Assembly: GCF_005771535.1 (NCBI RefSeq)
Contig: NZ_VANU01000003.1
Coordinates: forward strand, 1-64,000
Length of the DNA stretch: 64,000 nt
Reading direction: 5' to 3'
Origin: Arcobacter arenosus
GTDB lineage: Bacteria > Campylobacterota > Campylobacteria > Campylobacterales > Arcobacteraceae
Below are positions 18,675 to 27,698 of the stretch, piece after piece. A program made the translations under genes and the position numbers. Below the pieces are notes generated by a model. That model saw only the letters and a list, made by a program, of their open reading frames with translations, searched no databases and was not told the origin of the DNA. Every line of letters starts with the position of its first letter. Within the stretch, counting starts at the first letter, position 1.

Positions 18675-18695
18675 TTTTTGAGACGAAAGAAGATC

Positions 18696-18711
18696 TTGAC
18701 TGATTGGTCAA
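18696..18711. promoter_or_regulatory. TetR-type operator, copy 2
   Basis: TTGACTGATTGGTCAA: same palindrome with one mismatch in the right arm. It starts 4 bp downstream of the -10 box, at the expected transcription start. Centre is 37 bp from copy 1. Confidence 0.65.
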
Positions 18712-18715
18712 AGAA

Positions 18716-18744
18716 ATTATAACAATTTTTGACTATTTAGTCAA
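18716..18744 (-). promoter_or_regulatory. Consensus sigma-70 promoter for the 30-residue peptide
   Basis: On the minus strand TTGACT (18739-18744), a 17-bp spacer and TATAAT (18716-18721). This is one of the closest matches to consensus in the window. The -35 box lies inside operator copy 3. Confidence 0.8.
18729..18744. promoter_or_regulatory. TetR-type operator, copy 3
   Basis: TTGACTATTTAGTCAA: perfect 6-bp arms, covering the -35 element. Centre is 33 bp from copy 2. Bound repressor would block RNA polymerase directly. Confidence 0.65.
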
Positions 18745-18759
18745 GATATTTTAAAAATT

Positions 18760-19332
18760 TTATGATTTAATTTTTATTTTTTCAAAATAGTAGGCTAATT
18801 GCTCTATACAATTTGCAAAGATCTTTCCATCTTGACTCTTTTTTGAAGTTGATAAACACCCCTCAATAGATGCAACAACGAAGATAGCAAGTTCTTTTAT
18901 ATCTGGATGTTCTATCTCTTTATTTTGCTCAGCTTTTTTTAAAACTCTATAAATAATATCTTCAAAATTTAAATAAACTTTTTCTAAAGCTTTTTTAAAA
19001 TCGTCATCATGGTGAGATAATTCTTGAACTAATGAGTTTAATCTACACCCCAAAGTATGATTAAATGAATCTGTGTTTCTTAAAACATTAAACATAGAAT
19101 CAATATAGTTTTCTTCTACATCTAAGATTGCACTATATTTTTTATCAATATAACCATAAACATGTACATCAATAACCGCTAAAACCAACTCTTTTTTTGA
19201 TTTAAAATAATGATACATACTACCTTTATTAAGTTCCGCTTTTTTTAATATTTTGTCAACTGAGACAGAATAATACCCATTTTTATATATCTCCTCAAAG
19301 GTTACAGCTAACAATTTTTCCTTTGTTGTCAT
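18760..19332 (-). CDS. TetR family transcriptional regulator
   Basis: A 190-residue TetR repressor. The N-terminal HTH spans about 8-50 with the signature VDKILKKAELNKGSMYHYFKSK. The ligand domain contains LGCRLNSLVQELS, typical of AcrR-like C-terminal domains. I choose ATG 19332 (MTTKEKLL) because AGGTGGGAG precedes it; the GTG four codons earlier is inside that ribosome site. The gene lies 16 bp behind the HTH gene and immediately before three palindromes and the 30-residue peptide, which makes that peptide its likeliest target. Ligand unknown. Confidence 0.88.
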   Translation of the reverse strand: MTTKEKLLAVTFEEIYKNGYYSVSVDKILKKAELNKGSMYHYFKSKKELVLAVIDVHVYGYIDKKYSAILDVEENYIDSMFNVLRNTDSFNHTLGCRLNSLVQELSHHDDDFKKALEKVYLNFEDIIYRVLKKAEQNKEIEHPDIKELAIFVVASIEGCLSTSKKSQDGKIFANCIEQLAYYFEKIKIKS

Positions 19333-19348
19333 TATCTCTCCCACCTAA

Positions 19349-20326
19349 TTAATTTCTTTTTTGTCCTGGTTTTGGTTGACTTACTTGTTTTTGTAAGTCT
19401 AATGATAAGTTATTATAAAATAGTTCACCATAATCAGTTGTTCTATTAATAGTTTCATATGCTTGAATAATACTATTGTTATATCTTACTGCATCTTGTA
19501 ATACCTTTAAAATCTTAACTGATTCTAAAAAGTTTACATGAGATGGTGCTTCAATTGGTGATGAATAATATTTATGCATCCTTTCAACTAAATTTTTATT
19601 TCTAATTTCAATAAAAACAGATTCAATAGGCGATTTGAAAAATAAAATCTTCTGTTTTACATTAATAGATATATATGTAGTGTCCATACCATATATTTTT
19701 CTTGAAAAGGAATCAAATAAAAACAATTTTTTATTATAGTTATTATTAAACAATTCATACATCAATTCTAAAATCTTGATTTTTTCCTCTTTTGTATAAA
19801 AGTTACCAAAGTTAGCAAAACAGAAAATTAGAACTGATTTAATTGAATACCACTCTGTAGTATCATAATCATATCTTAACATCTGTTCAATTCTTAACTG
19901 TTTTAATTCTTCTATTTCCGTTGATGTTCTTGTTCTATAAACTTTTTTTACAGCAGTATCTCTATACATTGGTCCAGGGAATTGCGCTTGAATTACAAAT
20001 CTTCTATTTTTTTCAAGATCCATAATATATTTTAATCTTCCCTCATAGTCTTCGTCAATAATTCTTACCTCTTTTTGAGGAATCTGACTAATTGACTTTA
20101 TAAACTCTTCCCCTGTACATCCTTCTTCCCAGATAAAATCTGGATATCTAAACACCTGACAAATTTTGTTTTTAACATCATCGTTTGGCTCAATATCAGA
20201 AACATGATCTATCCAAGACGTAACTGTACGTCTATCTTTTTGTATTAAAGAGGCAAATTTTGATATACTTAAATTTGATCTTTTAAAAATCTCTATAAAT
20301 TTTTCTATTCCATTTTTATATGTCAT
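19349..20326 (-). CDS. HTH regulator-like protein divergent from the methylcitrate operon
   Basis: 325 residues. Residues ~7-60 look like an XRE/lambda-repressor-type HTH: IEIFKRSNLSISKFASLIQ followed by the recognition-like segment KDRRTVTSWIDHV. The remaining 260 residues belong to no family I recognise; they are mixed helical/strand with YRTRTSTEIEELKQLRIEQM near 130-150 and a polar tail QPKPGQKRN. There is no HExxH or PrpR-type sigma-54 AAA+ domain. It is divergent from prpB across 177 bp and lies upstream of a TetR gene. Control of the prp genes is inferred from position only. Confidence 0.65.
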   Translation of the reverse strand: MTYKNGIEKFIEIFKRSNLSISKFASLIQKDRRTVTSWIDHVSDIEPNDDVKNKICQVFRYPDFIWEEGCTGEEFIKSISQIPQKEVRIIDEDYEGRLKYIMDLEKNRRFVIQAQFPGPMYRDTAVKKVYRTRTSTEIEELKQLRIEQMLRYDYDTTEWYSIKSVLIFCFANFGNFYTKEEKIKILELMYELFNNNYNKKLFLFDSFSRKIYGMDTTYISINVKQKILFFKSPIESVFIEIRNKNLVERMHKYYSSPIEAPSHVNFLESVKILKVLQDAVRYNNSIIQAYETINRTTDYGELFYNNLSLDLQKQVSQPKPGQKRN

Positions 20327-20356
20327 TTTAACGCCCTAATAATTTTCTTGAAATTT

Positions 20357-20423
20357 ATTGTACCATTAGTATACATAAGAACAAATATTGTACAAATTTT
20401 CTATTTATTAAAAAAAATTGTAA
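20357..20423. promoter_or_regulatory. Three ATTGTA repeats at exact 30-bp spacing before prpB
   Basis: ATTGTAC begins at 20357 and 20387, and ATTGTAA at 20417. The second copy extends to the palindrome TTGTACAA. A reverse copy (ATACAAT) is at 20441-20447. Thirty bp is close to three helical turns, so the copies share one DNA face. They are candidate sites for the divergent HTH protein or the TetR. Confidence 0.45.
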
Positions 20424-20467
20424 TTTCTAAATCAAAAACTATACAATCCCACCTTTACAAAGAGTAG

Positions 20468-20473
20468 TATAAT
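20468..20473 (+). promoter_or_regulatory. -10 box for prpB
   Basis: TATAAT 31 bp before the prpB ATG. No acceptable -35 hexamer is found 16-19 bp upstream, which fits an activator-dependent promoter. Confidence 0.5.
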
Positions 20474-20503
20474 TATTATCACTTAATTTATATAAGGATT
20501 CAT

Positions 20504-21388
20504 ATGAGCGCAGGAAAAAAATTTAGAGAGGCATTAAAAGAAGAATCTCCACTACAAATCGTAGGGACTATCAATGCTTACCAAGCATTACAAGCTACTA
20601 AAGTTGGATACAAAGCTATCTATTTATCAGGTGGTGGTATTGCTAACGCTTCATACGGTTTACCAGATTTAGGTATGACTATGATTGAAGATGTATGTAT
20701 TGATATTAGAAGAGTTACTTCTATTTGTGATACTCCACTAATTGTTGATGCAGATACAGGTTGGGGACATGCATTCAACGTAGCTAGAACTGTAAAAGAA
20801 TTTATCAGATCTGGTGCTGCTGGATTACATATCGAAGATCAAGTTGCTGCAAAAAGATGTGGTCACAGACCTAATAAAGAATTAGTTTCTACTGAAGAGA
20901 TGTGTGACAGAATTAGAGCTGCAGTTGATGCTAAAATGCAATTAGACCCAGATTTCTACATTATTGCTAGAACTGATGCACACGCATCTGAAGGTCAAGA
21001 AGCTGCAATCGCTAGAGCTAAAGCATATGTTGAAGCTGGTGCAGATGCAATTTTCGCTGAAGCAGTTCACACTTTAAAAGAGTATAAAGAATTTACTGAT
21101 CAAATGGATGTTCCAGTATTAGCAAACATTACTGAGTTTGGGGCAACTCCAATGTTTACTACTGAAGAATTAGGTTCAGTTGGGATTGAAATGGTTCTTT
21201 ATCCATTATCAGCATTTAGAGCGATGAATAAAGCTGCATTAAATGTATATAAAGAACTAAGAGAAAAAGGTACACAAGAGAGTGTTCTTGATACTATGCA
21301 AACAAGAATGGAACTATACGATATGTTAGGATACCATGACTATGAGCAAAAAATGGACGAGTTATTTTCTAAGGGAAAAGCTAAGTAA
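20504..21388 (+). CDS. prpB: Methylisocitrate lyase
   Basis: PrpB cleaves 2-methylisocitrate to pyruvate and succinate, the last step of the methylcitrate cycle. The 294 residues include the active-site loop [12 protein letters not shown] with the catalytic Cys, the Mg site [16 protein letters not shown], and [12 protein letters not shown]. It is the first gene of prpB-prpC-acnD-prpF; AAGGAT precedes the start. Codon use is skewed to the AT-rich but strongly expressed type (TTA, GCA, GGT), as in the next two genes. Confidence 0.96.
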   Translation: MSAGKKFREALKEESPLQIVGTINAYQALQATKVGYKAIYLSGGGIANASYGLPDLGMTMIEDVCIDIRRVTSICDTPLIVDADTGWGHAFNVARTVKEFIRSGAAGLHIEDQVAAKRCGHRPNKELVSTEEMCDRIRAAVDAKMQLDPDFYIIARTDAHASEGQEAAIARAKAYVEAGADAIFAEAVHTLKEYKEFTDQMDVPVLANITEFGATPMFTTEELGSVGIEMVLYPLSAFRAMNKAALNVYKELREKGTQESVLDTMQTRMELYDMLGYHDYEQKMDELFSKGKAK

Positions 21389-21447
21389 TTAGGCTTAAAA
21401 AAGTAAAAATAAAAAAACTAGGGAAAAGTTTACAAAAGGAGAAATTT

Positions 21448-22596
21448 ATGAGTACTACTACGGGATTTAAACCAAAAAAATCTGTTGCTTTATCAGGGCA
21501 CGCTGCAGGTAACACTGCTATTTGTACAGTTGGAAAAAGTGGAAATGACTTACACTATAGAGGATATGACATTTTAGAATTTGCTAAAACAGCAGAATTT
21601 GAAGAAATTGCATACTTAATTGTACATGAAAAATTACCTAATAAAGCAGAATTAGCTGCTTATAAAGAAAAACTACAAGGGATGAGAGATATTCCAGATG
21701 GTGTAAAAGTTGCATTAGAGCAATTACCAAAAACTGCACACCCAATGGATGTTATGAGAACTGGTTGTTCAGTTCTTGGAGCGATTATGTCTGAAGATGA
21801 ATCTCACCCAAAAGATGAAGCTCAAAATATAGTTGACAAATTAATGGCTTGTTTTGGTTCTATGTTATGTTACTGGTACCACTATGCATATAATGGAAAA
21901 AGAATTGATGTAGTAACTGATGATGATTCAGTTGGTGGACACTTCTTACACCTATTACATGGTGAAAAACCAAGAGAATCTTGGGTTAGAGCTATGCATA
22001 CATCATTAATTTTATATGCTGAGCACGAATTTAATGCATCAACATTTACTTCAAGAGTTATCTCTGGTACTAACTCAGATATGTTCTCATGTATCACTGG
22101 TGCAATTGGAGCATTAAGAGGTCCAAAACATGGTGGAGCAAATGAAGTTGCATTCTACATCCAAGAAAGATATTCTTCAGCTGATGAAGCAGAAAAAGAT
22201 ATTAGAGAAAGAATGGCTAGAAAAGAGATTATTATCGGTTTCGGTCACCCAGTTTATTCAATCTGTGACCCAAGAAACGTTGTAATTAAAGAAGTAGCTA
22301 AAACATTATCAGAAGAAAACAATAATACATTAATGTATGATGTTGCTGAAAGAATTGAATCTGTAATGTGGGAAGAGAAGAAAATGTTCCCTAACTTAGA
22401 CTGGTTCTCAGCAGTTTCTTATAACCAAATGGGAATCCCAACAGATATGTTTACTCCAATCTTCATTATCTCAAGGGTAACTGGATGGGGAGCACATGCA
22501 ATTGAGCAAAGAGAAGATGGAAAAATCATTAGACCATCTGCAAACTATACTGGTCCAGAAGGTTTAACTTACGTTCCTTTAGAAGAAAGAGAATAA
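21448..22596 (+). CDS. prpC: 2-Methylcitrate synthase
   Basis: PrpC condenses propionyl-CoA and oxaloacetate to 2-methylcitrate. The 382-residue protein has the citrate synthase-type active site: the first His region around [16 protein letters not shown], the second His in [15 protein letters not shown] and the catalytic Asp near [14 protein letters not shown]. The position directly behind prpB and the short length favour PrpC over GltA. AAAGGAGAA precedes the ATG by 6 nt. Confidence 0.94.
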   Translation: MSTTTGFKPKKSVALSGHAAGNTAICTVGKSGNDLHYRGYDILEFAKTAEFEEIAYLIVHEKLPNKAELAAYKEKLQGMRDIPDGVKVALEQLPKTAHPMDVMRTGCSVLGAIMSEDESHPKDEAQNIVDKLMACFGSMLCYWYHYAYNGKRIDVVTDDDSVGGHFLHLLHGEKPRESWVRAMHTSLILYAEHEFNASTFTSRVISGTNSDMFSCITGAIGALRGPKHGGANEVAFYIQERYSSADEAEKDIRERMARKEIIIGFGHPVYSICDPRNVVIKEVAKTLSEENNNTLMYDVAERIESVMWEEKKMFPNLDWFSAVSYNQMGIPTDMFTPIFIISRVTGWGAHAIEQREDGKIIRPSANYTGPEGLTYVPLEERE

Positions 22597-22617
22597 TCAA
22601 AAGATTATTGAAGACTT

Positions 22618-22650
22618 AAAAGCCATCAATTCTTTTGATGGCTTTTTTTT
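22618..22650 (+). terminator. Strong intrinsic terminator inside the prp operon
   Basis: AAAAGCCATCAA (22618-22629) pairs with TTGATGGCTTTT (22635-22646); 12 bp, 5-nt loop, T run to 22650. It lies 22 bp behind prpC and 33 bp before acnD, with little room for another promoter. Confidence 0.9.
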
Positions 22651-22683
22651 ATAGATTACAAAATATATTAGATAGGTATAAAT

Positions 22684-25278
22684 ATGACAAACGAAAAATA
22701 TCTTAAAGACCTTCCAGGTGTTGATGGTGTTAAATTCTACGATGTTAAATCTGCTGTAGAAGACATTACTCCTGGTTCATTTGAAAAATTAAACTACACT
22801 TCAAGAGTTTTAGCAGAAAACTTAATTAGAAAGTGTCCAAGTGAAGATTTAGAAGATTCATTAGTACAATTAATTGAAAAAAGAACAGACAAAGATTTCC
22901 CTTGGTTTCCATCAAGAGTTATTTGTCACGATATCTTAGGATTAACTGCATTTGTTGACTTAGCAGGTCTTAGAGAAGCAGTAGCTTCAAAAGGTGGTAA
23001 TCCAGATAAAGTTAATCCAGTTGTTCCAACTCAATTAATCGTTGACCACTCATTAGCAGTAGAGTGTGGTGGATTTGATCCAGATGCATTTCAAAAAAAT
23101 AGAGATATCGAAGATAGAAGAAATGCAGATAGATTCCACTTTATTAACTGGACTAAAGAAGCATTTGACAATGTTGATGTTATTCCTCCAGGTAATGGTA
23201 TTATGCACCAAATCAACTTAGAGAAAATGTCACCAGTTGTACATTTAAATGATGGAGTAGCATCTCCTGATACATTAGTTGGAACTGATTCACATACTCC
23301 TCATGTTGATGCACTTGGTGTTATCGCTGTTGGTGTTGGTGGATTAGAAGCTGAAAACGTAATGCTTGGAAACCCATCTTATATGAGAGTTCCAGAAATT
23401 ATTGGTGTTGAAATTGTAGGGGACAGAGCTCCTGGAATTACTGCAACTGATATTGCATTATCTATGACTTCATTCTTAAGAGAAAACAATGTTATCTCTG
23501 CATATTTAGAATTCTTTGGACCTGGTATTAAATACCTTAACTTAGGGGATAGAGCAACTATTGCAAATATGACTCCTGAATATGGAGCATCTGCTGGTAT
23601 GTTCGCTATTGATGAACAAACTATTTCTTACTTAAAAGTAACAGGTAGAGAGCAAAAACAATGTGAGTTAGTTGAAGCTTATGCAAAAGCTAATGGTTTA
23701 TGGGCAGATCAATTTGAAAATGCTACATATGCTAGAACAATCCAATTTGACTTATCTAAAGTAACTAGATCTTTAGCAGGTCCTTCTAAACCACATAAAT
23801 TAGTTCCAACTTCTACTTTAAAAGAAGAAGGTATTGTAAAAGAGTGGACTCAAGAGGGTGATTTAATTCCTGATGGTGGTATTTTAATTGCTGCTATTAC
23901 TTCATGTACAAATACTTCAAACCCAAGAAACGTTATTGCTGCAGGGCTTTTAGCTAAAAAAGCAAATGAGCTTGGATTAACTAGAAAACCATGGGTTAAG
24001 TCTTCATTGGCACCAGGTTCAAAAGTAATTGAAGTTTATTTAAAAGAAGCTGGTTTATTACCTGAATTAGAAAAATTAGGATTTGGTGTAGTTGGTTTTG
24101 CATGTACTACTTGTAATGGTATGTCAGGTGCTTTAGATCCAAAAATCCAACAAGAAGTTATTGATAGAGATATCTATTCAACTGCAGTTCTTTCTGGAAA
24201 CAGAAACTTTGATGGTAGAATCCATCCATATGTAAAAGAAGCATTCTTAGCATCACCTGCATTAGTTGTTGCATATGCATTAGCTGGTACTGTTAGATTT
24301 GATATTGAAAATGATTCTTTAGGTAAAGATGCAAATGGAAATGAGATTAAATTAGCTGATTTATGGCCATCAGATGCCCAAATTGATGCAATTGAAAAAG
24401 AGTATGTTAGACCTGAAATGTATAATGCTATTTATGAGCCAATGTTTGCTAGAAATCCATTAGGTGATATTAAAGTAGATCCATTCTATAAATGGAATAC
24501 AAATTCAACATATATTAACAAACCTCCTTATTGGGAAGATGAATATATGCAAATGCCAGCACTTAAAGGTATGAGACCATTAGGTGTATTCCCTGATAAC
24601 ATTACAACAGACCACTTATCTCCATCAAATGCGATTTTACCAACATCTGCATCTGGTGAGTATTGTTTATCAAAAGGTCTTCCAGTTGAAGACTTAAACT
24701 CATATGCAACACATAGAGGGGATCACAATACAGCAAGTAGAGCTACTTTAGCAAATCCAAAATTATTTAACGAAATGGTTAAAAATGAAGATGGAACTGT
24801 TAAACAAGGTTCATTAACTAAGATTATGCCAGAAGGTAAAGAATCTAGAATGTGGGAAGCTATTGAAGAGTATACAAATAGAAAACAACCACTTATTATT
24901 ATTGCTGGAACTAACTATGGTCAAGGTTCATCAAGAGACTGGGCAGCTAAAGGTGTAAGATTAGCTGGTGTTGAAGTTTTAATTGCTGAATCAATTGAAA
25001 GAATCCATAGAACTAACCTAGTTGGAATGGGTGTATTACCATTACAATTCAAAGAGGGTGATACTAGATTTACTTATGAAATTGATGGAAGTGAAACTTT
25101 TGATATCGAAGGTGAAATCACTCCAAGATGTGACTTAACAGTTGTTATGACTAGAGCAAACGGTGAAGTTGTTAAATTCGATGTTTTATGTAGATTAGAT
25201 ACTTCAGCTGAAGTTGAAGTTTACAAAAATGGTGGTATTTTACAAAAATTCGCTAAAGATGTTGTTGCTGAAGGGTAA
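22684..25278 (+). CDS. acnD: Fe/S-dependent 2-methylisocitrate dehydratase AcnD
   Basis: AcnD dehydrates 2-methylcitrate to the trans isomer of 2-methylaconitate, working with PrpF in place of PrpD. It is an aconitase-family protein of 864 residues. The [4Fe-4S] ligands fit C408 (TSCTNTSNP), C474 and C477 (CTTCNG). The swivel domain carries ITTDHLSPSNAI and NYGQGSSRDWAAKG. The neighbouring prpF decides the assignment against housekeeping AcnA. It is separated from prpC by a strong terminator, so it probably depends on read-through. Confidence 0.94.
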   Translation: MTNEKYLKDLPGVDGVKFYDVKSAVEDITPGSFEKLNYTSRVLAENLIRKCPSEDLEDSLVQLIEKRTDKDFPWFPSRVICHDILGLTAFVDLAGLREAVASKGGNPDKVNPVVPTQLIVDHSLAVECGGFDPDAFQKNRDIEDRRNADRFHFINWTKEAFDNVDVIPPGNGIMHQINLEKMSPVVHLNDGVASPDTLVGTDSHTPHVDALGVIAVGVGGLEAENVMLGNPSYMRVPEIIGVEIVGDRAPGITATDIALSMTSFLRENNVISAYLEFFGPGIKYLNLGDRATIANMTPEYGASAGMFAIDEQTISYLKVTGREQKQCELVEAYAKANGLWADQFENATYARTIQFDLSKVTRSLAGPSKPHKLVPTSTLKEEGIVKEWTQEGDLIPDGGILIAAITSCTNTSNPRNVIAAGLLAKKANELGLTRKPWVKSSLAPGSKVIEVYLKEAGLLPELEKLGFGVVGFACTTCNGMSGALDPKIQQEVIDRDIYSTAVLSGNRNFDGRIHPYVKEAFLASPALVVAYALAGTVRFDIENDSLGKDANGNEIKLADLWPSDAQIDAIEKEYVRPEMYNAIYEPMFARNPLGDIKVDPFYKWNTNSTYINKPPYWEDEYMQMPALKGMRPLGVFPDNITTDHLSPSNAILPTSASGEYCLSKGLPVEDLNSYATHRGDHNTASRATLANPKLFNEMVKNEDGTVKQGSLTKIMPEGKESRMWEAIEEYTNRKQPLIIIAGTNYGQGSSRDWAAKGVRLAGVEVLIAESIERIHRTNLVGMGVLPLQFKEGDTRFTYEIDGSETFDIEGEITPRCDLTVVMTRANGEVVKFDVLCRLDTSAEVEVYKNGGILQKFAKDVVAEG

Positions 25279-25304
25279 TAAAAACTCACGCAATATCTAC
25301 ACTT

Positions 25305-25328
25305 ATTCCCAAGTTACAGCTTGGGAAT
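25305..25328 (+). other. Intercistronic hairpin between acnD and prpF
   Basis: ATTCCCAAG and CTTGGGAAT form a 9-bp stem with a 6-nt loop. No T run follows, so it is more likely an mRNA processing or stabilising element than a terminator. The remainder of the 129-bp gap shows nothing else. Confidence 0.5.
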
Positions 25329-25407
25329 GAGATTAAAAATATAAAGTTTTTTCTAGAGAATCAAAAGTATGATTTTTTAGTAAGAATTTACAATAAGGGA
25401 AAAGATT

Positions 25408-26583
25408 ATGGCTTACAAACCACAATTTAAAGTTAAAGCTACATATATGAGAGGTGGTACATCAAAGGGTACATTTTTCAATATTGCAGATTTACCAGAA
25501 GAAGCAAAAAATGATCCAAGAAAAAGAGATAAATTATTGCAAAGAATAGTTGGTTCTCCAGATTTATATAAAAAACAAATTGATGGTATGGGTGGAGCAA
25601 CTTCATCTACTTCAAAAGCTATTTTAGTTGGGAAATCTGATGTTCCAAATCATGATGTTGATTACTATTTCTGTCAAGTAGCTATTGATAAAGACTTTGT
25701 TGATATGAGTGGGAACTGTGGAAACTTATCTTCTGCAGTTGGTCCTTTCGCTATACATGAAGGATTAGTAGATAATGTGCCTGAAAATGGTGTATGTTGT
25801 GTAAGAATTTGGCAAGCAAATATCAAAAAAACTATTCTATGTTATGTAACTATGGAAAATGGAATGGTTAAAGAGATGGGTGATTATGAAATTGATGGTG
25901 TTGCATTCCCTGCTGAAGAAATCGTATTAGAGTTTGTTGAACCAGTAGATCCAAGTGAAGAGTTATTTCCAACTGGAAACCTAGTAGATGATTTAGAAGT
26001 AGAAGGTATTGGAACTTTTAAAGCTACTATGATAACTGCTGGTATTCCAACTGTATTTTTAAATGCAAATGAGATTGGATATAAAGGAACTGAACTTCAA
26101 GGTGATATTAACTCTGATGAAGAAGCACTTGAGAGATTTGAGAAAATCAGAATTGCAGGTGCTCTTAAAATGGGTGTGATGAAATCACCAGAAGATGCAG
26201 TAACTCAACAACATACGCCTAAAATTGCATTTGTATCTCCAGCACAAGATTTTACCACATCTTCAGGAAAAGAAGTAAAAGCAGAAGAGATGGATTTACA
26301 TGTAAGAGCATTATCTATGCAACAATTACACCATGCAATGATGGGAACAGCTTCAGTTGCTATTGGAGTTGCTGCTTGTATTCCAGGAACATTAGTTAAT
26401 ATTGCTGCAGGTGGTGGTGAAAAAAGTGCTGTTACTTTTGGTCATCCAAGTGGTGCAATTAAAGTTGGTGCAACTTTATCTAAAGATGGTGATAAATACA
26501 TTGTTGAAAAAGCTAGTATGAGTAGAAGTGCTAGAATTATAATGGATGGAAATGTTCATGTTCCAGCTGGTACTATGGACTAA
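25408..26583 (+). CDS. prpF: 2-Methylaconitate isomerase PrpF
   Basis: PrpF isomerises trans-2-methylaconitate from AcnD to the cis form, which aconitase can then hydrate. The 391-residue protein opens FKVKATYMRGGTSKGTFF, the family hallmark with the catalytic region, and has DMSGNCGNLSSAVGPFAI, comparable to the Cys-containing active site of the diaminopimelate-epimerase-like fold. The C-terminus holds GHPSGAIKVGA and MDGNVHVP. AAGGGAAAAG precedes the ATG. It ends the operon, before a strong terminator. Confidence 0.95.
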   Translation: MAYKPQFKVKATYMRGGTSKGTFFNIADLPEEAKNDPRKRDKLLQRIVGSPDLYKKQIDGMGGATSSTSKAILVGKSDVPNHDVDYYFCQVAIDKDFVDMSGNCGNLSSAVGPFAIHEGLVDNVPENGVCCVRIWQANIKKTILCYVTMENGMVKEMGDYEIDGVAFPAEEIVLEFVEPVDPSEELFPTGNLVDDLEVEGIGTFKATMITAGIPTVFLNANEIGYKGTELQGDINSDEEALERFEKIRIAGALKMGVMKSPEDAVTQQHTPKIAFVSPAQDFTTSSGKEVKAEEMDLHVRALSMQQLHHAMMGTASVAIGVAACIPGTLVNIAAGGGEKSAVTFGHPSGAIKVGATLSKDGDKYIVEKASMSRSARIIMDGNVHVPAGTMD

Positions 26584-26613
26584 ATCTCTTTTCTCTACTA
26601 AGGACGTTTAATT

Positions 26614-26650
26614 AAAAGGGGTAAGAGTACATTCTCTTACCCCTTTTTTT
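26614..26650 (+). terminator. Terminator of the prp operon
   Basis: A 14-bp perfect stem (AAAAGGGGTAAGAG with CTCTTACCCCTTTT), 6-nt loop and T run. Confidence 0.92.
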
Positions 26651-26671
26651 ATATATAAAAAAAGGATAGTT

Positions 26672-27058
26672 TTAAAAACTATCCTCATCATTTAAAACCT
26701 TAAGAATATTCTCTTTTTTTTGATACCCTTGAAACTCATATAAAATGATTAACTCACCATCACTTTTTTCAATAACATAAGAAGTGGGAAAATATTTTAT
26801 AGAAAAAGAATATTTTTTTAAAAGTTTTTTAAAAATATCACTTGAATCATTAACATAAAACATATATAAATCATCTCTAATTATGTCAATCTCTTCAAGT
26901 ACTCTTTTTTGTTTTGCGCACCAAGGGCAATAATCTGTACTAAACATAAGAAAGTTTTTTTTATCTTCTTTAATATCATCAAAAGTTTTTAACTCTTTAA
27001 TTTCTGAAGAGATTAAAAAACTTGATAACATAAAAATTAAAAAAACAATCTTTCCCAT
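26672..27058 (-). CDS. Exported thioredoxin-fold protein (CPWC)
   Basis: A 128-residue protein with an N-terminal signal or anchor (hydrophobic 3-18, ending ISS) and a thioredoxin-like domain: FLMFSTDYCPWCAKQKRVLEE with the CxxC at C44/C47 and a cis-Pro in YFPTSYVI. It resembles SoxW/thiol reductase-type periplasmic proteins. I use ATG 27058, which has AAAAGGG at a spacing of 7, instead of the TTG two codons earlier. The isochorismatase-like gene ends 12 bp before this start, so they form an operon. Confidence 0.75.
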   Translation of the reverse strand: MGKIVFLIFMLSSFLISSEIKELKTFDDIKEDKKNFLMFSTDYCPWCAKQKRVLEEIDIIRDDLYMFYVNDSSDIFKKLLKKYSFSIKYFPTSYVIEKSDGELIILYEFQGYQKKENILKVLNDEDSF

Positions 27059-27070
27059 AATCAAGCCCTT

Positions 27071-27613
27071 TTATTTTACCAGTTTTGAAATCTCTTTAAA
27101 TACTGGATTTTTCGCATTTACAGTTAACTCAAATAATAATGATTCATAAGTTGTTGGAATCACTCCTGCTTGAATCATTCTTTGTATTGCCATCTCTTTA
27201 TCTTTTTCTTTTCTAGAGTTAACACAATCAGTTACTAAAACTACTTGTAAGCCCTCTTCTAATAAATCAAGTGCTGTTTGTAAAACACATACATGAGTCT
27301 CAATACCAGCTAAAATAACAATCTTTTTACCTGTGTCTTTTATTGCACAAAGTCCATCTTCATTTCCACAACATGAAAAAGTTGTCTTTTCAAAATGGGG
27401 ATAGATATCAGTTAACTCTTTTAAACTAACTATTGTTTCACCAATACCTTTTTTATATTGTTCATTTACAATCATAGGAATTTCATGTAATTGTAAACCT
27501 TTTACTAATGTTACTAAGTTTTTTTCTAACTCTTCATTGTTTTGAATATGAGGGAATAATCTTTCTTGTACATCAACTTGAACAAATACACAATCTTCTG
27601 CTTTAATTCTCAT
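27071..27613 (-). CDS. Isochorismatase-like cysteine hydrolase
   Basis: 180 residues of the isochorismatase/nicotinamidase superfamily. The catalytic triad is visible: D14 (FVQVDVQERL), K76 (HFEKTTFSC) and C109 (LAGIETHVCVLQTA), with the conserved non-proline cis-peptide region IET. It resembles YcaC-type hydrolases of unknown substrate. The hydrolase fold is clear; the substrate is not. Confidence 0.85.
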   Translation of the reverse strand: MRIKAEDCVFVQVDVQERLFPHIQNNEELEKNLVTLVKGLQLHEIPMIVNEQYKKGIGETIVSLKELTDIYPHFEKTTFSCCGNEDGLCAIKDTGKKIVILAGIETHVCVLQTALDLLEEGLQVVLVTDCVNSRKEKDKEMAIQRMIQAGVIPTTYESLLFELTVNAKNPVFKEISKLVK

Positions 27614-27698
27614 TAACTACTCCTAAAAATAGCCCCTATTTTTTAGGGACTTAAAATTTATTTTATATTACCAAAACTTCGTAACATTAAACTAGCAT

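Noticed and set aside
27620-27650. Hairpin after hemC as a terminator
   Set aside because: Only a 5-bp stem around an A-run loop; too weak to call.
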